A stretch of DNA of 45,741 nucleotides from Acidimicrobiales bacterium (GCA_011523005.1 WTHU01000151.1:1-45741), one strand, 5' to 3'; positions 17,959 through 27,973 are shown, numbered from the stretch's first letter. The notes: generated from the sequence alone by a model not told the origin. Numbers and translations are program-made.

Positions 17959-18750
17959 TCATCGCTTTTGGCATGATTTGCAGAAAGTAGTCCCTCTCCC
18001 ATCAATCACCACACGTCCGAGTATCTCACCACACTTGACGCACGGCTCTCCATCCCTTCCATAGCATTCGAGATAAAACTGGTTGTTTCCTTGCTTCCCT
18101 TCAGCATTCACATAATCTCGCAACGTCGTCCCCCCATTCGCAACAGCCATAGTAAGGACATAACGGATACTCTCATGAAGAGCAGCCGTTTTAGCTTTTG
18201 TTAACTTCCTAACACCGGGATAAATACCTGCTCTGAAACACGCTTCATCAGCATAGATATTGCCAACCCCGGCAACAGGACGTTGGCTAAGAAGTTGCGT
18301 TTTTATCTTTCGGTTGCTTGCTTTCAAAGAAGCATAAAATTGGTCGGCTGTGAAATCATCTGAAAGCGGTTCAGGTCCAAGGCTCCCAAGAGTTCCCTCA
18401 TATTGGCCAGGTGAATAAATACGGATCCGGCCAAACCGACGAACGTCACGGTAGCCAAGAATCAAATCATTATCGAGTCTCCACCATGCTCTCAAATAGG
18501 GATCTAACAAGTCATCACACGGAAGCAATTGCCCAGTCATCCCTAAATGGACAACCATTTCAGTTCCGTTATCAAGATGAAAAAGAAGGAACTTCCCGCG
18601 TCTTGAGATAGCTTCAAAACCTAGTCCGGTGATCTCTCTTGCCGGAGTAAATTTGCCAGATGGGTGACTATCAGCTTCAGAAACATAACGACCCGTAAGT
18701 AAAGGTTCAAGTTGACGACGAATAGATTCAACCTCGGGAAGTTCTGGCAT
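17959..18750 (-). CDS. mutM: Formamidopyrimidine-DNA glycosylase
   Basis: MPELPEVESIRRQLEPLL N-terminus and C-terminal zinc finger CVKCGEILGRVVIDGRGTTFCKSCQ. Confidence 0.96.
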   Translation of the reverse strand: MPELPEVESIRRQLEPLLTGRYVSEADSHPSGKFTPAREITGLGFEAISRRGKFLLFHLDNGTEMVVHLGMTGQLLPCDDLLDPYLRAWWRLDNDLILGYRDVRRFGRIRIYSPGQYEGTLGSLGPEPLSDDFTADQFYASLKASNRKIKTQLLSQRPVAGVGNIYADEACFRAGIYPGVRKLTKAKTAALHESIRYVLTMAVANGGTTLRDYVNAEGKQGNNQFYLECYGRDGEPCVKCGEILGRVVIDGRGTTFCKSCQKR

Positions 18751-18766
18751 GAATACAAAGTAGCAA

Positions 18767-19669
18767 TCATTCAGCTACTTGCGTTATTGCCTTCCCTGTC
18801 CAACCAAAAATTTTCATAGCGGGAGCATCATCACGTATTCTCCCCGCATTAAATCTTTGAATCACCTGATTAACACCATCGATGCATTTATCAACATAAG
18901 GGCACCATTCACAAAGCGGACCTGTCTTCGTTTCAAAAGAACCTGACTGACAGGAAGTTTGTATTTCTCCCCATGTATCGTGCAACTCACTCACCGGTTC
19001 ATGCATAAGTTCTTCTGTGACGACACGTTCATAGTCTTTGTTCGTGCTATTCCCGATAAACACGAGGCGAACCTTTTCGATATGTTCATCCGTCTCCTCT
19101 CGGAGTGCAGCAGCGTAGAGAAGAACTTGTTTCATTTTCTCATCTTCATCTCTAGCTGTCTTAGGGGCCTTTCCGGACTTAAAGTCGCTGATGATTAAAT
19201 TACCGTCCTCACGATGAACTAAATCGATAATTCCACGAAATGGGACGTCACCTAATTGAACCTGAACGTTAAGTTCTGTTGATTCAACATCAACCGTTTC
19301 TGGTTTATATTTATCAATTTCCCACACGCCATTAAAAGCTGACATGCAATCGCGTTTGAATGCTGTTTTTTCTTGATCGTCTAAACCTAATGCGATGAAA
19401 TCAGGGTCACTATCAGTCTCCGGCCATAATGCCGAAGCGATCGATTTCGCTTTCTCCTTTGTACGAGACTCAGGTTCTTCTTGGAATAGGTGTTCAAGTA
19501 CCGCATGCGCAAATGTGCCCAGCAACGCCGACCTGCCAGGTGGGTCGGGTAGGCGATCAATGTAGCGAAATTTCCACCGCTGAGGGCATTGCGAGAAAGT
19601 CGAAGCGCTTGAAGGGGATAACGCTGTCGGCAGAGCCTTCTCAAGAGTGTGATTATCGGACATGATCAT
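18767..19669 (-). CDS. RecB-like PD-(D/E)XK nuclease with predicted Fe-S Cys cluster
   Basis: LSPSSASTFSQCPQRWKFRYIDRLPDP; LLGTFAHAVLEHLF; FRGIIDLVHREDGNLIISDFKSGK; C-terminal CEWCPYVDKC. Confidence 0.88.
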   Translation of the reverse strand: MIMSDNHTLEKALPTALSPSSASTFSQCPQRWKFRYIDRLPDPPGRSALLGTFAHAVLEHLFQEEPESRTKEKAKSIASALWPETDSDPDFIALGLDDQEKTAFKRDCMSAFNGVWEIDKYKPETVDVESTELNVQVQLGDVPFRGIIDLVHREDGNLIISDFKSGKAPKTARDEDEKMKQVLLYAAALREETDEHIEKVRLVFIGNSTNKDYERVVTEELMHEPVSELHDTWGEIQTSCQSGSFETKTGPLCEWCPYVDKCIDGVNQVIQRFNAGRIRDDAPAMKIFGWTGKAITQVAE

Positions 19670-19792
19670 TGTCTATCAGACTGTTACGACAGAAAGTGTG
19701 ACTCTGTGATTTATTGCACATTAAGATTTTGACGAACAGTATTTCATGCTCTTTTCACTAGGCTTAAAGTATCAGAAGAGCACAAGGATTCT

Positions 19793-20215
19793 ATGTACGG
19801 AGCAATTAACTCAGACGGGTACAATGTCGTACTCCTTTTCCACTTACTCACGGTCATTGTAGGAACAGGTTCCGCCTTCTTGGTCCAATTCATCAACGCA
19901 AAAGATAGTGACATTCTTGAAACGGCTTCTATTCAGCGAATAGTTGGGTTCCTTATCGCACCATCTCTCTTTCTTGGAGGCGTATTCGGCGGCGCACTCG
20001 TGGGATTATCCGATGACGTGTACGACTTTTCACAACTTTGGCTGACCATAGCCGGAGTGCTCTGGATTACAGCCTGCGGATCGGCAACACTGCTTTTCAG
20101 GCCTCCGTTCCTTACCTTCCCCGACCAATCACGTTTTCAGCGGCCACTCACTGCCGTGCTGCATTTATCGCTTGTAATCATGCTCGTTGTTATGGTTTGG
20201 AAGCCTGGTTTATAA
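19793..20215 (+). CDS. Small integral membrane protein (DUF2269-like)
   Basis: 140 aa with about 4 hydrophobic segments (VVLLFHLLTVIVGTGSAFLVQF...IVGFLIAPSLFLGGVFGGALVG...). Confidence 0.7.
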   Translation: MYGAINSDGYNVVLLFHLLTVIVGTGSAFLVQFINAKDSDILETASIQRIVGFLIAPSLFLGGVFGGALVGLSDDVYDFSQLWLTIAGVLWITACGSATLLFRPPFLTFPDQSRFQRPLTAVLHLSLVIMLVVMVWKPGL

Positions 20216-22249
20216 CTAAACGTCCAACGCTTCGCGGTCAAACAAAGCGCTTTCTTTCAACACGAATTCCTTGCGTTTCGACACGTCAGAACCCATCAGC
20301 GTCTCAAACATCTGCATCGCTTCTTTAGCCTGCTTAGCATCATCCATGGTTAGACGTTTAAGAATCCGTGTCTCAGGATTCAGTGTTGTCTCAGCTAACT
20401 CATCAACATCCATTTCCCCTAAACCTTTGAATCTGACCCATTTATCAAGGGGGATTTTCTTCTTCTTTGTAATCGCATCGCGCTCTTCATCTGAGAATGC
20501 GTACAGGGTTTCTCCCCTCCATTTGGAGGAGTAGAGGGGTGGTAACGCTGCGAAAACCCGTCCATCTTCAAGTAGTGGCTTCATATAATGGAAAATTAAC
20601 GTTAACAGTAAGCACCTGATGTGGCTGCCATCAACGTCAGCGTCACACAGAATAATTATCCTCCCGTAGCGTGCATCCTCAATATTGAAGTCTTTTCCAC
20701 TTCCAGCGCCGATAGCAGTGATCAGTGCCTGTGCTTCAGCGTTATCAATGACTTGCTTCATCGTAGCTTTCCCTGCATTAACAACTTTGCCTCGCAACGG
20801 AAGAATCGCCATATATTCAGCATCGCGACCAGCCTTTGCAGGTCCAGCAGCCGAATCGCCTTCAACAATCAGAAGTTCGCTGTCTTCACCATGGGTTCTG
20901 CAGTCCGCTAGCTTATCAGGCATACCGGTGCTACCTAAATTGGCTGCTTTACGTTTCGCATCGAGAACTTCCTTTGAAGCAACACGATTCAAAATTGCGT
21001 TCACGATCTTTTCCCGAACAGCATTGATATGGGTTTTCTTCCCTGCGCCATCAAACCAATCCGAGAGGCTCTGCTTTGTGATTTCGTATACGATGCTTTG
21101 AACGGCCGGCGTTCCGAGCTCTTGCTTTGTTTGGCCACGAAACTGGGGTTCCGGAAAGGTAACTTTCAGTCCTGCGATAAGTCCTTCTTGAACGTCTTCT
21201 TTTGAAGCTCGATCATTTCCCGATTTTGCCAATTTGCTTAATTTCTTTGTACCAGGCAACAGACTGTCGTTGATTGCTCTTGTCATCGCCCGTTCCAACC
21301 CAGCTAGATGTGTTCCCCCCTCTGGTGTAGGAATCGTATTCACAAAAGAAACGACACTCGTTTCGTAACCCTCAACCCAACGCATAGCGACTTCAACAGT
21401 GCATTCTCGTTCAACGATCGTCATTTTCCCATCGACGGGAACTTTCTCTTCAAACGTGTCAATACCGCTAATTTTAATGATTTCTGTGACAGCGTTGCTT
21501 GCACTTAAAGAGTCAACTAGATCTGATAGCCCGCCTCTGCTGATGTATTCAAAAGGTTCATTCTTTTGTCCAGTTCTTTTGTCCTCAACGCGAACCTTAA
21601 GGCCAGGGACGATAAAACATGTTCTCGCAACACGTTGGCAGACAAGTTCAAAGTCAATCTCAGCATCTGGATCAAACACTTCAAGATCTGGCCAAAACCG
21701 AATACGTGACCCAGTTTTTTTCGTTTTCTTTGGTTTAGCAAGTGTGTGACTGGCTCTGAACTTTCCATTTGCGTTGAATTGACCTGCAACACGGTCTTGG
21801 AAACAGAGCTTGTGGGTGCTCCCGTTGCGGTCAACTTCTGCGATGAGTTTGGAAGATAAAGCATTAACCACGGAAGCACCGACACCATGAAGACCCCCTG
21901 AGGAAGAATATGCGCCCCCACCGAATTTGCCTCCCGCATGTAGCTCTGTAAGCACTACTTCAAGTGCAGAAACACTTCGCTTCTTATGCTTGCCAACTGG
22001 GATGCCTCGACCGTTATCCATGACTTCCATAGACCCATCACGGTGCAGGACAACATCAATCTTGTCACAAAACCCCGCAGCTGCCTCATCAACAGCATTG
22101 TCAATCAACTCCCACAGAAGGTGCGTAAGCCCGTCACTTCCGGTTCCCCCTATGTACATACCTGGGCGTTTACGAACAGCTTCTAAGCCCTCTAAAGTCT
22201 GGATAGCGTCTGCGTCATATTTCACTTTATTCGTATTCGTGGTAGCCAT
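20216..22249 (-). CDS. parE: Type IIA DNA topoisomerase subunit B (ParE/GyrB-like)
   Basis: LEGLEAVRKRPGMYIGGTGSDGLTHLLWELIDNAVDEA, DNGRGIPVG, LLIVEGDSAAGPAKAGRD, DADVDGSHIRCLLLTL, FKGLGEMD; start set at MATTNTNKVKYDA. parE versus gyrB not certain. Confidence 0.88.
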   Translation of the reverse strand: MATTNTNKVKYDADAIQTLEGLEAVRKRPGMYIGGTGSDGLTHLLWELIDNAVDEAAAGFCDKIDVVLHRDGSMEVMDNGRGIPVGKHKKRSVSALEVVLTELHAGGKFGGGAYSSSGGLHGVGASVVNALSSKLIAEVDRNGSTHKLCFQDRVAGQFNANGKFRASHTLAKPKKTKKTGSRIRFWPDLEVFDPDAEIDFELVCQRVARTCFIVPGLKVRVEDKRTGQKNEPFEYISRGGLSDLVDSLSASNAVTEIIKISGIDTFEEKVPVDGKMTIVERECTVEVAMRWVEGYETSVVSFVNTIPTPEGGTHLAGLERAMTRAINDSLLPGTKKLSKLAKSGNDRASKEDVQEGLIAGLKVTFPEPQFRGQTKQELGTPAVQSIVYEITKQSLSDWFDGAGKKTHINAVREKIVNAILNRVASKEVLDAKRKAANLGSTGMPDKLADCRTHGEDSELLIVEGDSAAGPAKAGRDAEYMAILPLRGKVVNAGKATMKQVIDNAEAQALITAIGAGSGKDFNIEDARYGRIIILCDADVDGSHIRCLLLTLIFHYMKPLLEDGRVFAALPPLYSSKWRGETLYAFSDEERDAITKKKKIPLDKWVRFKGLGEMDVDELAETTLNPETRILKRLTMDDAKQAKEAMQMFETLMGSDVSKRKEFVLKESALFDREALDV

Positions 22250-22289
22250 TATGGTCTGGACCCTCCTTGAATCATTTGCGAATCGTTTC

Positions 22290-24710
22290 TCACCATCGCG
22301 GTAGCCCAACATCAAGGATGCGCCGATCAGTTTTTGAACTCACAAGATCACGTTTTGTAGGCTCAATCGGGAGATCTACAGGAACTGGATCTGCCTTCTT
22401 AGGGTCATCATCGGTAGCCATAACGGCAAGAAGCACATCTGGTCCGACAATACGAGCAAGCACCAAACTCTTTTCTTTTGTGAATCTAGTAACACGAATT
22501 CCGGTTCCTCCGCGACCCTTGGAGGAAAGTTCTTCGAACGGAGTGACCTTCGCTGACCCCGTGTCTGTCACAGTCACTACGGCGCCATCGCCAATTGCTG
22601 CACCGGCACCCACTATCTTTACGCCATCACGAATTTTCATGCCAAGAACACCAGCAGCGTTTCGCCCTTGGATACTAATGTTGTCAACGGGAGTTCGGAG
22701 CGCCTGAGCATCCGATGAGACGATCACAACGTCAATTCCATCTGGGCACGTGAAAGCCGCCGCCAATTTGTCATTCGGTTTCAGCTTGATCACTGGCTTA
22801 CCATTAGATGTTTCTTTCAGCTCTAGCGGCGATATGCGTTTGGCGACTCCGTTACTTGTCACCAGCACAACATTTTCCTCTCCCGGTGATACAACTGTGA
22901 GTATTTGCTCACCTTTTCCTAGTCCAAAAACTTTGGTGGCAGCTGCGCCTCGACTTCTCCCTTTGATCTCGCCAAGTTCTGATGATTTCACGGAAAACGC
23001 ACGTCCTTCAGAGGTTATAGCAAACACCAGACTATGGGTTGATCCGATTGTGGAAGCAAGCAAAACATCATGCTGCCCCGGTGTTGATCTTCGACCTCCC
23101 TCGATAGGGGCGCGACCCACACGACCAGATGTTGACAAGGTAATCAGGCACGGTTCATCAGGTACATCTTCGACATCTATTAAAGGAATATCGTCATGAA
23201 CGGGGATGTCTTTGAGGTCAACAATTTCCGTACGCCTTTCAACTCCATATATTTCAACGATCTCTTCAAGTTCTTTAAGAACGATTGTTCGTTGGCGTTG
23301 TTCAGAATCAAGAATTTTTTTGTATTCTTTTATGCGAGCAGTTAATTCTTCGCGTTCGTCTAGTATCTTCTGCATTTCTAACGCAGTTAATCTCCGAAGC
23401 TGCATATCGAGGATGTGGGTTGCCTGAATTTCAGATAGCTTCAATTCTTTACGAAGAGACGACTTCGCATCTTCAACATCTTTAGAGCCTTTGATGATGG
23501 CAACGACTTTATCAATGTTCTCTAAAGCAACAATCAGTCCCTTAACGATATGAAGTCGGTCCTGTGCTCGATCTAATCTAAATTGGGTTCTTCGAATAAC
23601 AACTGTTAATCGGTGATCGACATAATGCTTGCAAAGCTCGTAGATGCCCAGTGTTTCAGGAATTCCATTGACCAACACCACGTTATTAATCCCGAAACTT
23701 TCTTCAAGGGGGGTTTGTTTATAAAGTTCAGAGAGCACCGCTTCCGGATTAACGTTTGGCTTAAGCGTTATTAACAACCGCAGGCCTGATTTACGGTCAG
23801 ATAAGTTTTTAGCATCGGCTATTCCTACTAACTTCTCCGCAACAACCAACTCATTGATTTTCTTTACAACCTTTTCTGGGCCAACCATATAAGGAAGTTC
23901 TGTGACGACAATTCCTTGCCGGGTGCGTGTAAGTTTTTCAAACTCCACACGCGCTCTTATACGAAACGTGCCTCTACCTGTTTTATAGGCCTCCTTTAAA
24001 TCCTCGTCCACGATGATCCCTCCAGAAGGGAAATCTGGGCCAGGTAAGACTTTAAGGAGTTCATCCAGAGACGGCTTTGGACGCCTTTTCTTCATAACAA
24101 GGGAAATCGCCTCAAATACCTCACGTAAATTATGGGTAGGCATGTTCGTTGCCATTCCAACAGCTATACCGGTTGTTCCGTTTACCAGCAGATTTGGAAG
24201 TAAGCCAGGTAAATATAGTGGTTCCGTGCTCTCACCGTCATATGTTGGCCGGAAATCAACGGTCTCTTCCTCAATCTCACGAACCATTTCCATCGCAGCT
24301 TCAGTAAGGCGACACTCTGTGTAACGGGCTGCGGCTGGGGGATCATCAAGACTTCCAAAATTCCCGTGCGGGTCGACCAAAGTCACCATGCGAGCAAAGT
24401 CTTGTCCCAGCCGCACGAGAGCTTCGTATATAGCCATATCGCCATGCGGGTGATATTTACCCATGGTGTCACCGACAACACGGGCACATTTTCGATGAGG
24501 ACTTGCTGGCCGTAGCCCCATGCCAAGCATTGAATACAATATTCGTCGTTGGACTGGTTTCAAACCATCACGCACATCCGGAATCGCACGGGCGGTGATG
24601 ACGGATAAGGAATAGGCTAAAAAGGACTCCGACATTTCATCCGCAACCGGAACAGGGATCACTTCGCGAGCGAAATCTTTAGCAAATGAAAGTTTTTGTT
24701 GACGTGCCAT
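22290..24710 (-). CDS. parC: Type IIA DNA topoisomerase subunit A (ParC/GyrA-like)
   Basis: SLSVITARAIPDVRDGLKPVQRRILYSM, KCARVVGDTMGKYHPHGDMAIYEALVRL, AAARYTECRL; C-terminal beta-pinwheel repeats; no QRRGGKG-type GyrA-box found by eye. Confidence 0.88.
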   Translation of the reverse strand: MARQQKLSFAKDFAREVIPVPVADEMSESFLAYSLSVITARAIPDVRDGLKPVQRRILYSMLGMGLRPASPHRKCARVVGDTMGKYHPHGDMAIYEALVRLGQDFARMVTLVDPHGNFGSLDDPPAAARYTECRLTEAAMEMVREIEEETVDFRPTYDGESTEPLYLPGLLPNLLVNGTTGIAVGMATNMPTHNLREVFEAISLVMKKRRPKPSLDELLKVLPGPDFPSGGIIVDEDLKEAYKTGRGTFRIRARVEFEKLTRTRQGIVVTELPYMVGPEKVVKKINELVVAEKLVGIADAKNLSDRKSGLRLLITLKPNVNPEAVLSELYKQTPLEESFGINNVVLVNGIPETLGIYELCKHYVDHRLTVVIRRTQFRLDRAQDRLHIVKGLIVALENIDKVVAIIKGSKDVEDAKSSLRKELKLSEIQATHILDMQLRRLTALEMQKILDEREELTARIKEYKKILDSEQRQRTIVLKELEEIVEIYGVERRTEIVDLKDIPVHDDIPLIDVEDVPDEPCLITLSTSGRVGRAPIEGGRRSTPGQHDVLLASTIGSTHSLVFAITSEGRAFSVKSSELGEIKGRSRGAAATKVFGLGKGEQILTVVSPGEENVVLVTSNGVAKRISPLELKETSNGKPVIKLKPNDKLAAAFTCPDGIDVVIVSSDAQALRTPVDNISIQGRNAAGVLGMKIRDGVKIVGAGAAIGDGAVVTVTDTGSAKVTPFEELSSKGRGGTGIRVTRFTKEKSLVLARIVGPDVLLAVMATDDDPKKADPVPVDLPIEPTKRDLVSSKTDRRILDVGLPRW

Positions 24711-24808
24711 CTCTGACCTCTCTAAATGTGTAGGAGCATAGAGTTCTAGTAGGACACTTTGAATGCCCTAATTTAGAAAATAATCCAATACCGACTGGTT
24801 CACGTGGC

Positions 24809-24829
24809 AATTCAATATCAAGTTGAATT
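24809..24829. repeat. Inverted repeat AATTCAA-TATCAAG-TTGAATT
   Basis: Perfect 7-bp arms, 7-nt spacer, in the 151-bp gap between the FAD gene stop and the topoisomerase A start. Confidence 0.4.
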
Positions 24830-24861
24830 ACATAGAGAGCGTCCCAGCAGACAGAACGTAG

Positions 24862-26250
24862 TCAACTCTCATTAATCTCAGTCGGATTCCAATAAGTCTG
24901 CTCTTTTTCATCGAGAAGAAGAGCATTGATCAATTCCACTCCCTGCATAAGAGAATGATCCTGATTAGAGACCTCGTATTTCCACCCACCAAAACGACCA
25001 CGCGAAAAGATATTGCGGGCTTCTAGCCGTGGAATGAAATCGTTAAGGATCTCGTCTCTTCCTAGGAAAGGTGTTGGATAGCCAAACGGCAAAAACTTCT
25101 TCCAGGTGCTCACCAATTTCGCGTCTTTAGGAAGAACTCCTATTGAATGTAGCCCTTGAATAGTGTCAGAAATCACGGTGGCGTGATTGACTTTTTTCCT
25201 TGCGGACTCAGAGATCTCACACATCAGTGACCATTGTCGCCCCGGTAACGGCACATTTTTAGGCGAGTAATTAGAAAACACTGTTGCCCGATAAAAAGGA
25301 ACATTATCCTCAGGAAAATACATCCAACATTTGGAACGTAGTTGCTCGGGTGTCGACCCTTCAATACCTAACCCAATCACATGGGTACTTGACCACTTAA
25401 ACTGCTCTAATTTGTCAAATGGGAAATCAGCTCTGATCTCGCCTCTCAATCTTTCTATAGTTACAGGCAAAGGCATTGTCGTTATCAACTTTCGGTACTT
25501 GAACTGTTGCCCATCTCCACAAGTGACGACTCGTTTCTCAGAATCAATTTCTTGAACCTCGGTATTGAGGACGATATTTTCCTCGGGCAGGCGACTCCCG
25601 AGCTCACTCCAAATCGTCCCTGTTCCACCTTCTGCAGGAAACCGAAAAACTGCGTTCGGACCCCAACTCTTGACATCGGCTTTTGCTTTAATGTTTCGTA
25701 GTACGTCACCTTTATTTATGGTTGCGACTCTTTCTCCCACCCAATTCGCAGCTAATTCGTGAGGAGGGTAGGCCCAAACTTTAAAGTTGTAAGGGCGCAT
25801 GAAAACATCTGCAATACCCTCTCCGAATGAAGCCACGATCCATTCATCAAAATCCATATCTGCCGTAGACGTCTCATTAGCTTTTAAACGATCTAATCCT
25901 GTAAGGCACTTTTCGAGATCTTTCTCAGGAAGTCTCCACATATTGTTTTGAAAAGGGTAAGGAATCCACTGATTCCGCATCCAAATCCAGGCCTCACGTT
26001 GATGTTCCAGCCAATTTTCTTTCAAGATGTCACTTAGAAGGTTATCGAAGTAGTCGTAATGCGAGAATAAAACATGCCCTCCTAAATCCCAAATAAATCC
26101 CTGCTCATCAACTACAGAAGATGCAAGCCCCCCAAGAGAACCTGATTTCTCAAGAAGAACCCAATCGCTTTGATTCAGCTCACATAACCGATGCGCAGCG
26201 CCTAATCCTGTCGGGCCACCTCCAATGATCACATACTCGGCGCTTTTCAT
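24862..26250 (-). CDS. NAD(P)/FAD-binding oxidoreductase, UDP-galactopyranose mutase/protoporphyrinogen oxidase-like
   Basis: YVIIGGGPTGLGAAHRLCELNQSDWVLLEKSGSLGGLASS dinucleotide motif; GGHVLFSHYDYFDNLL; REAWIWMRNQWIPYPFQNNMWRLP. Confidence 0.85.
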   Translation of the reverse strand: MKSAEYVIIGGGPTGLGAAHRLCELNQSDWVLLEKSGSLGGLASSVVDEQGFIWDLGGHVLFSHYDYFDNLLSDILKENWLEHQREAWIWMRNQWIPYPFQNNMWRLPEKDLEKCLTGLDRLKANETSTADMDFDEWIVASFGEGIADVFMRPYNFKVWAYPPHELAANWVGERVATINKGDVLRNIKAKADVKSWGPNAVFRFPAEGGTGTIWSELGSRLPEENIVLNTEVQEIDSEKRVVTCGDGQQFKYRKLITTMPLPVTIERLRGEIRADFPFDKLEQFKWSSTHVIGLGIEGSTPEQLRSKCWMYFPEDNVPFYRATVFSNYSPKNVPLPGRQWSLMCEISESARKKVNHATVISDTIQGLHSIGVLPKDAKLVSTWKKFLPFGYPTPFLGRDEILNDFIPRLEARNIFSRGRFGGWKYEVSNQDHSLMQGVELINALLLDEKEQTYWNPTEINES

Positions 26251-26960
26251 GGAAATACCTTAGATATCTTTATCAACTCCAACAAGGCTCGGCCCCCTTT
26301 ACGAACAGCACCAAGATTCGATAAGGAAGATTCACCAACTATTCGCTCGTTGAAAATAACAGGGCATTCTTCGACCTGATAATTCATTAAGGATAAAGCT
26401 CCTGATAGTGCAATATTTGGAGCAAACGTATCAGAGGGAATTTTTTCAAGGAGAATGGCAAGCGTTTCTGAGCGAATAAGTCTGAAAGGGATATTGACAT
26501 CACGAAGGTGGCACCGAAAAAGAACTTTTGTTGTGACTCTTGCAAAAAAAGTCACGAGCCGTCTGACAGTTGTTTGATCTCGGCCTTGACGCCATGCGAT
26601 AACTGCGTCTTGTCCCTGCCGTCTTGACCATAAAGCCGAAAATTGGTTTGGGCTAATTTCATTATCACTATCAGCCTGAAACACCCATTCAGCAATACCA
26701 ACGGCTCTTTTGTAACCAGCCAAAATCGTTGGCCCGTGCCCTTCGTTCTGTTTTATGATTAACTGAACATTCTGATTATCTCCATATCTTTCAACTATTG
26801 AAATAGTTGCGTCTGATGATCCATCATCGATAATAAGAATCTCATAATTTAGGTTTACTGAATCTAAAACATTAAGCCACTCATTGATGCATTCCCCTAT
26901 AAGTTTTTCCTCATTGAATACGGGAATAACGACAGCTACATCTTTAAGCAGCTTTGTCAT
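26247..26960 (-). CDS. Family 2 glycosyltransferase (DPM1/polyprenyl-phosphate glycosyltransferase-like)
   Basis: VAVVIPVFNEEKLIGECINEWL, YEILIIDDGSSDATISIVERYG, GHGPTILAGYKRAVGIAEWVFQADSDNEISP. Confidence 0.9.
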   Translation of the reverse strand: MTKLLKDVAVVIPVFNEEKLIGECINEWLNVLDSVNLNYEILIIDDGSSDATISIVERYGDNQNVQLIIKQNEGHGPTILAGYKRAVGIAEWVFQADSDNEISPNQFSALWSRRQGQDAVIAWRQGRDQTTVRRLVTFFARVTTKVLFRCHLRDVNIPFRLIRSETLAILLEKIPSDTFAPNIALSGALSLMNYQVEECPVIFNERIVGESSLSNLGAVRKGGRALLELIKISKVFP

Positions 26961-26962
26961 AG

Positions 26963-27973
26963 CTACCGTGAAGAAGGGCGTTTAGCGACTGAACAGCAAC
27001 CAGGTTGGCAGATCCAGGGCTCGCCAAATGCGACTAGAGGTGTCTGGTTGAGGATCTTTTCCTCAATAAGTTGTCCAAGCCCTGAGACAAAAGTGGGATG
27101 CACGCCTACGGTAGGGGTCCTAGTGACCTTCATGCCCAATGAACGGGCATGGTCCGCAGCTTCTGTATCCAAATCAAACATCACTTCCATGTGGTCAGAA
27201 ACAAACCCTATCGGAGCGATAATCACAGATTCCACTCCCTGTGCGGACAGAGAGTCAAGATGGTCGACAATATCTGGTTCTAGCCATGGAACCGTTGGTG
27301 GCCCGCTACGGCTCTGAAATACGAGATCCCATTCCATGTCGGGAGCCACAGCATCTACCAATTGAGAAGCGAAATCTCGTAGTTGCCATTGGTAGGGGTT
27401 CGTTTCCATCCAAGCTGACGGAATAGAGTGAGCAGTGAAAGCCAGATGAGTTTTTTGGATGGTGTCATTATCAATTTCTGAGATACTGCTTTTCAAACGC
27501 TGCACCATAGCCTCAAAGAAGCCAGGATGATTCCAGAAGAGACGAATCTTTTCTACAGAAAGGTCCTCAGTGTTCAACCCTTCTACGGCAAGATCAAGAT
27601 CTTCTTGATACTGTCTGCAGCCGGAATATGAACCGAACGCACTCGTCACTAGCGCTAAAACGTTTCGTTTCCCGTCGTTGTAGATATTTTGAAGAGCATC
27701 AGATATGTATGGATCCCAATTTCTGTTCCCAAAGTAGATAGGCAACTCAATATTGCGAGACTGAAGTTCTTCTTCCAAAGCAGCGATGAGGTCTCTATTT
27801 TGTTGATTGATTGGGCTGACTCCGCCAAATAACCCATACTGAGCTTGAACCTCCTCAAGGCGTTCCGCTGGGATATCTCTGCCGTTAGCTACGTTACGAA
27901 GGAACGGTTCCACATCCTCTGATGCTTCAGGACCGCCAAAGGACGTTAAGAGGATGCAGTCAAACTCTGTCAT
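26963..27973 (-). CDS. hemH: Ferrochelatase (protoporphyrin or coproporphyrin type)
   Basis: ILLTSFGGPEASEDVEPFLRNVANGRDIP; YGLFGGVSPIN; YFGNRNWDPYISDAL; FTAHSIPSAW; FQSRSGPPTVPWLEPDI; ISPIGFVSDHMEV-like IAPIGFVSDHMEVMFDLD. ATG at 27973 overlaps the upstream stop by ATGA. Confidence 0.94.
   Translation of the reverse strand: MTEFDCILLTSFGGPEASEDVEPFLRNVANGRDIPAERLEEVQAQYGLFGGVSPINQQNRDLIAALEEELQSRNIELPIYFGNRNWDPYISDALQNIYNDGKRNVLALVTSAFGSYSGCRQYQEDLDLAVEGLNTEDLSVEKIRLFWNHPGFFEAMVQRLKSSISEIDNDTIQKTHLAFTAHSIPSAWMETNPYQWQLRDFASQLVDAVAPDMEWDLVFQSRSGPPTVPWLEPDIVDHLDSLSAQGVESVIIAPIGFVSDHMEVMFDLDTEAADHARSLGMKVTRTPTVGVHPTFVSGLGQLIEEKILNQTPLVAFGEPWICQPGCCSVAKRPSSR

Noticed and set aside
18767-19669. 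Cas4 as part of a CRISPR system
   Set aside because: No cas genes or direct-repeat array found in the window; the family is broad and often stand-alone.
21517-21939. Alternative-frame ORFs within the topoisomerase genes
   Set aside because: Out-of-frame shadow ORFs over highly conserved GyrB/ParE sequence.
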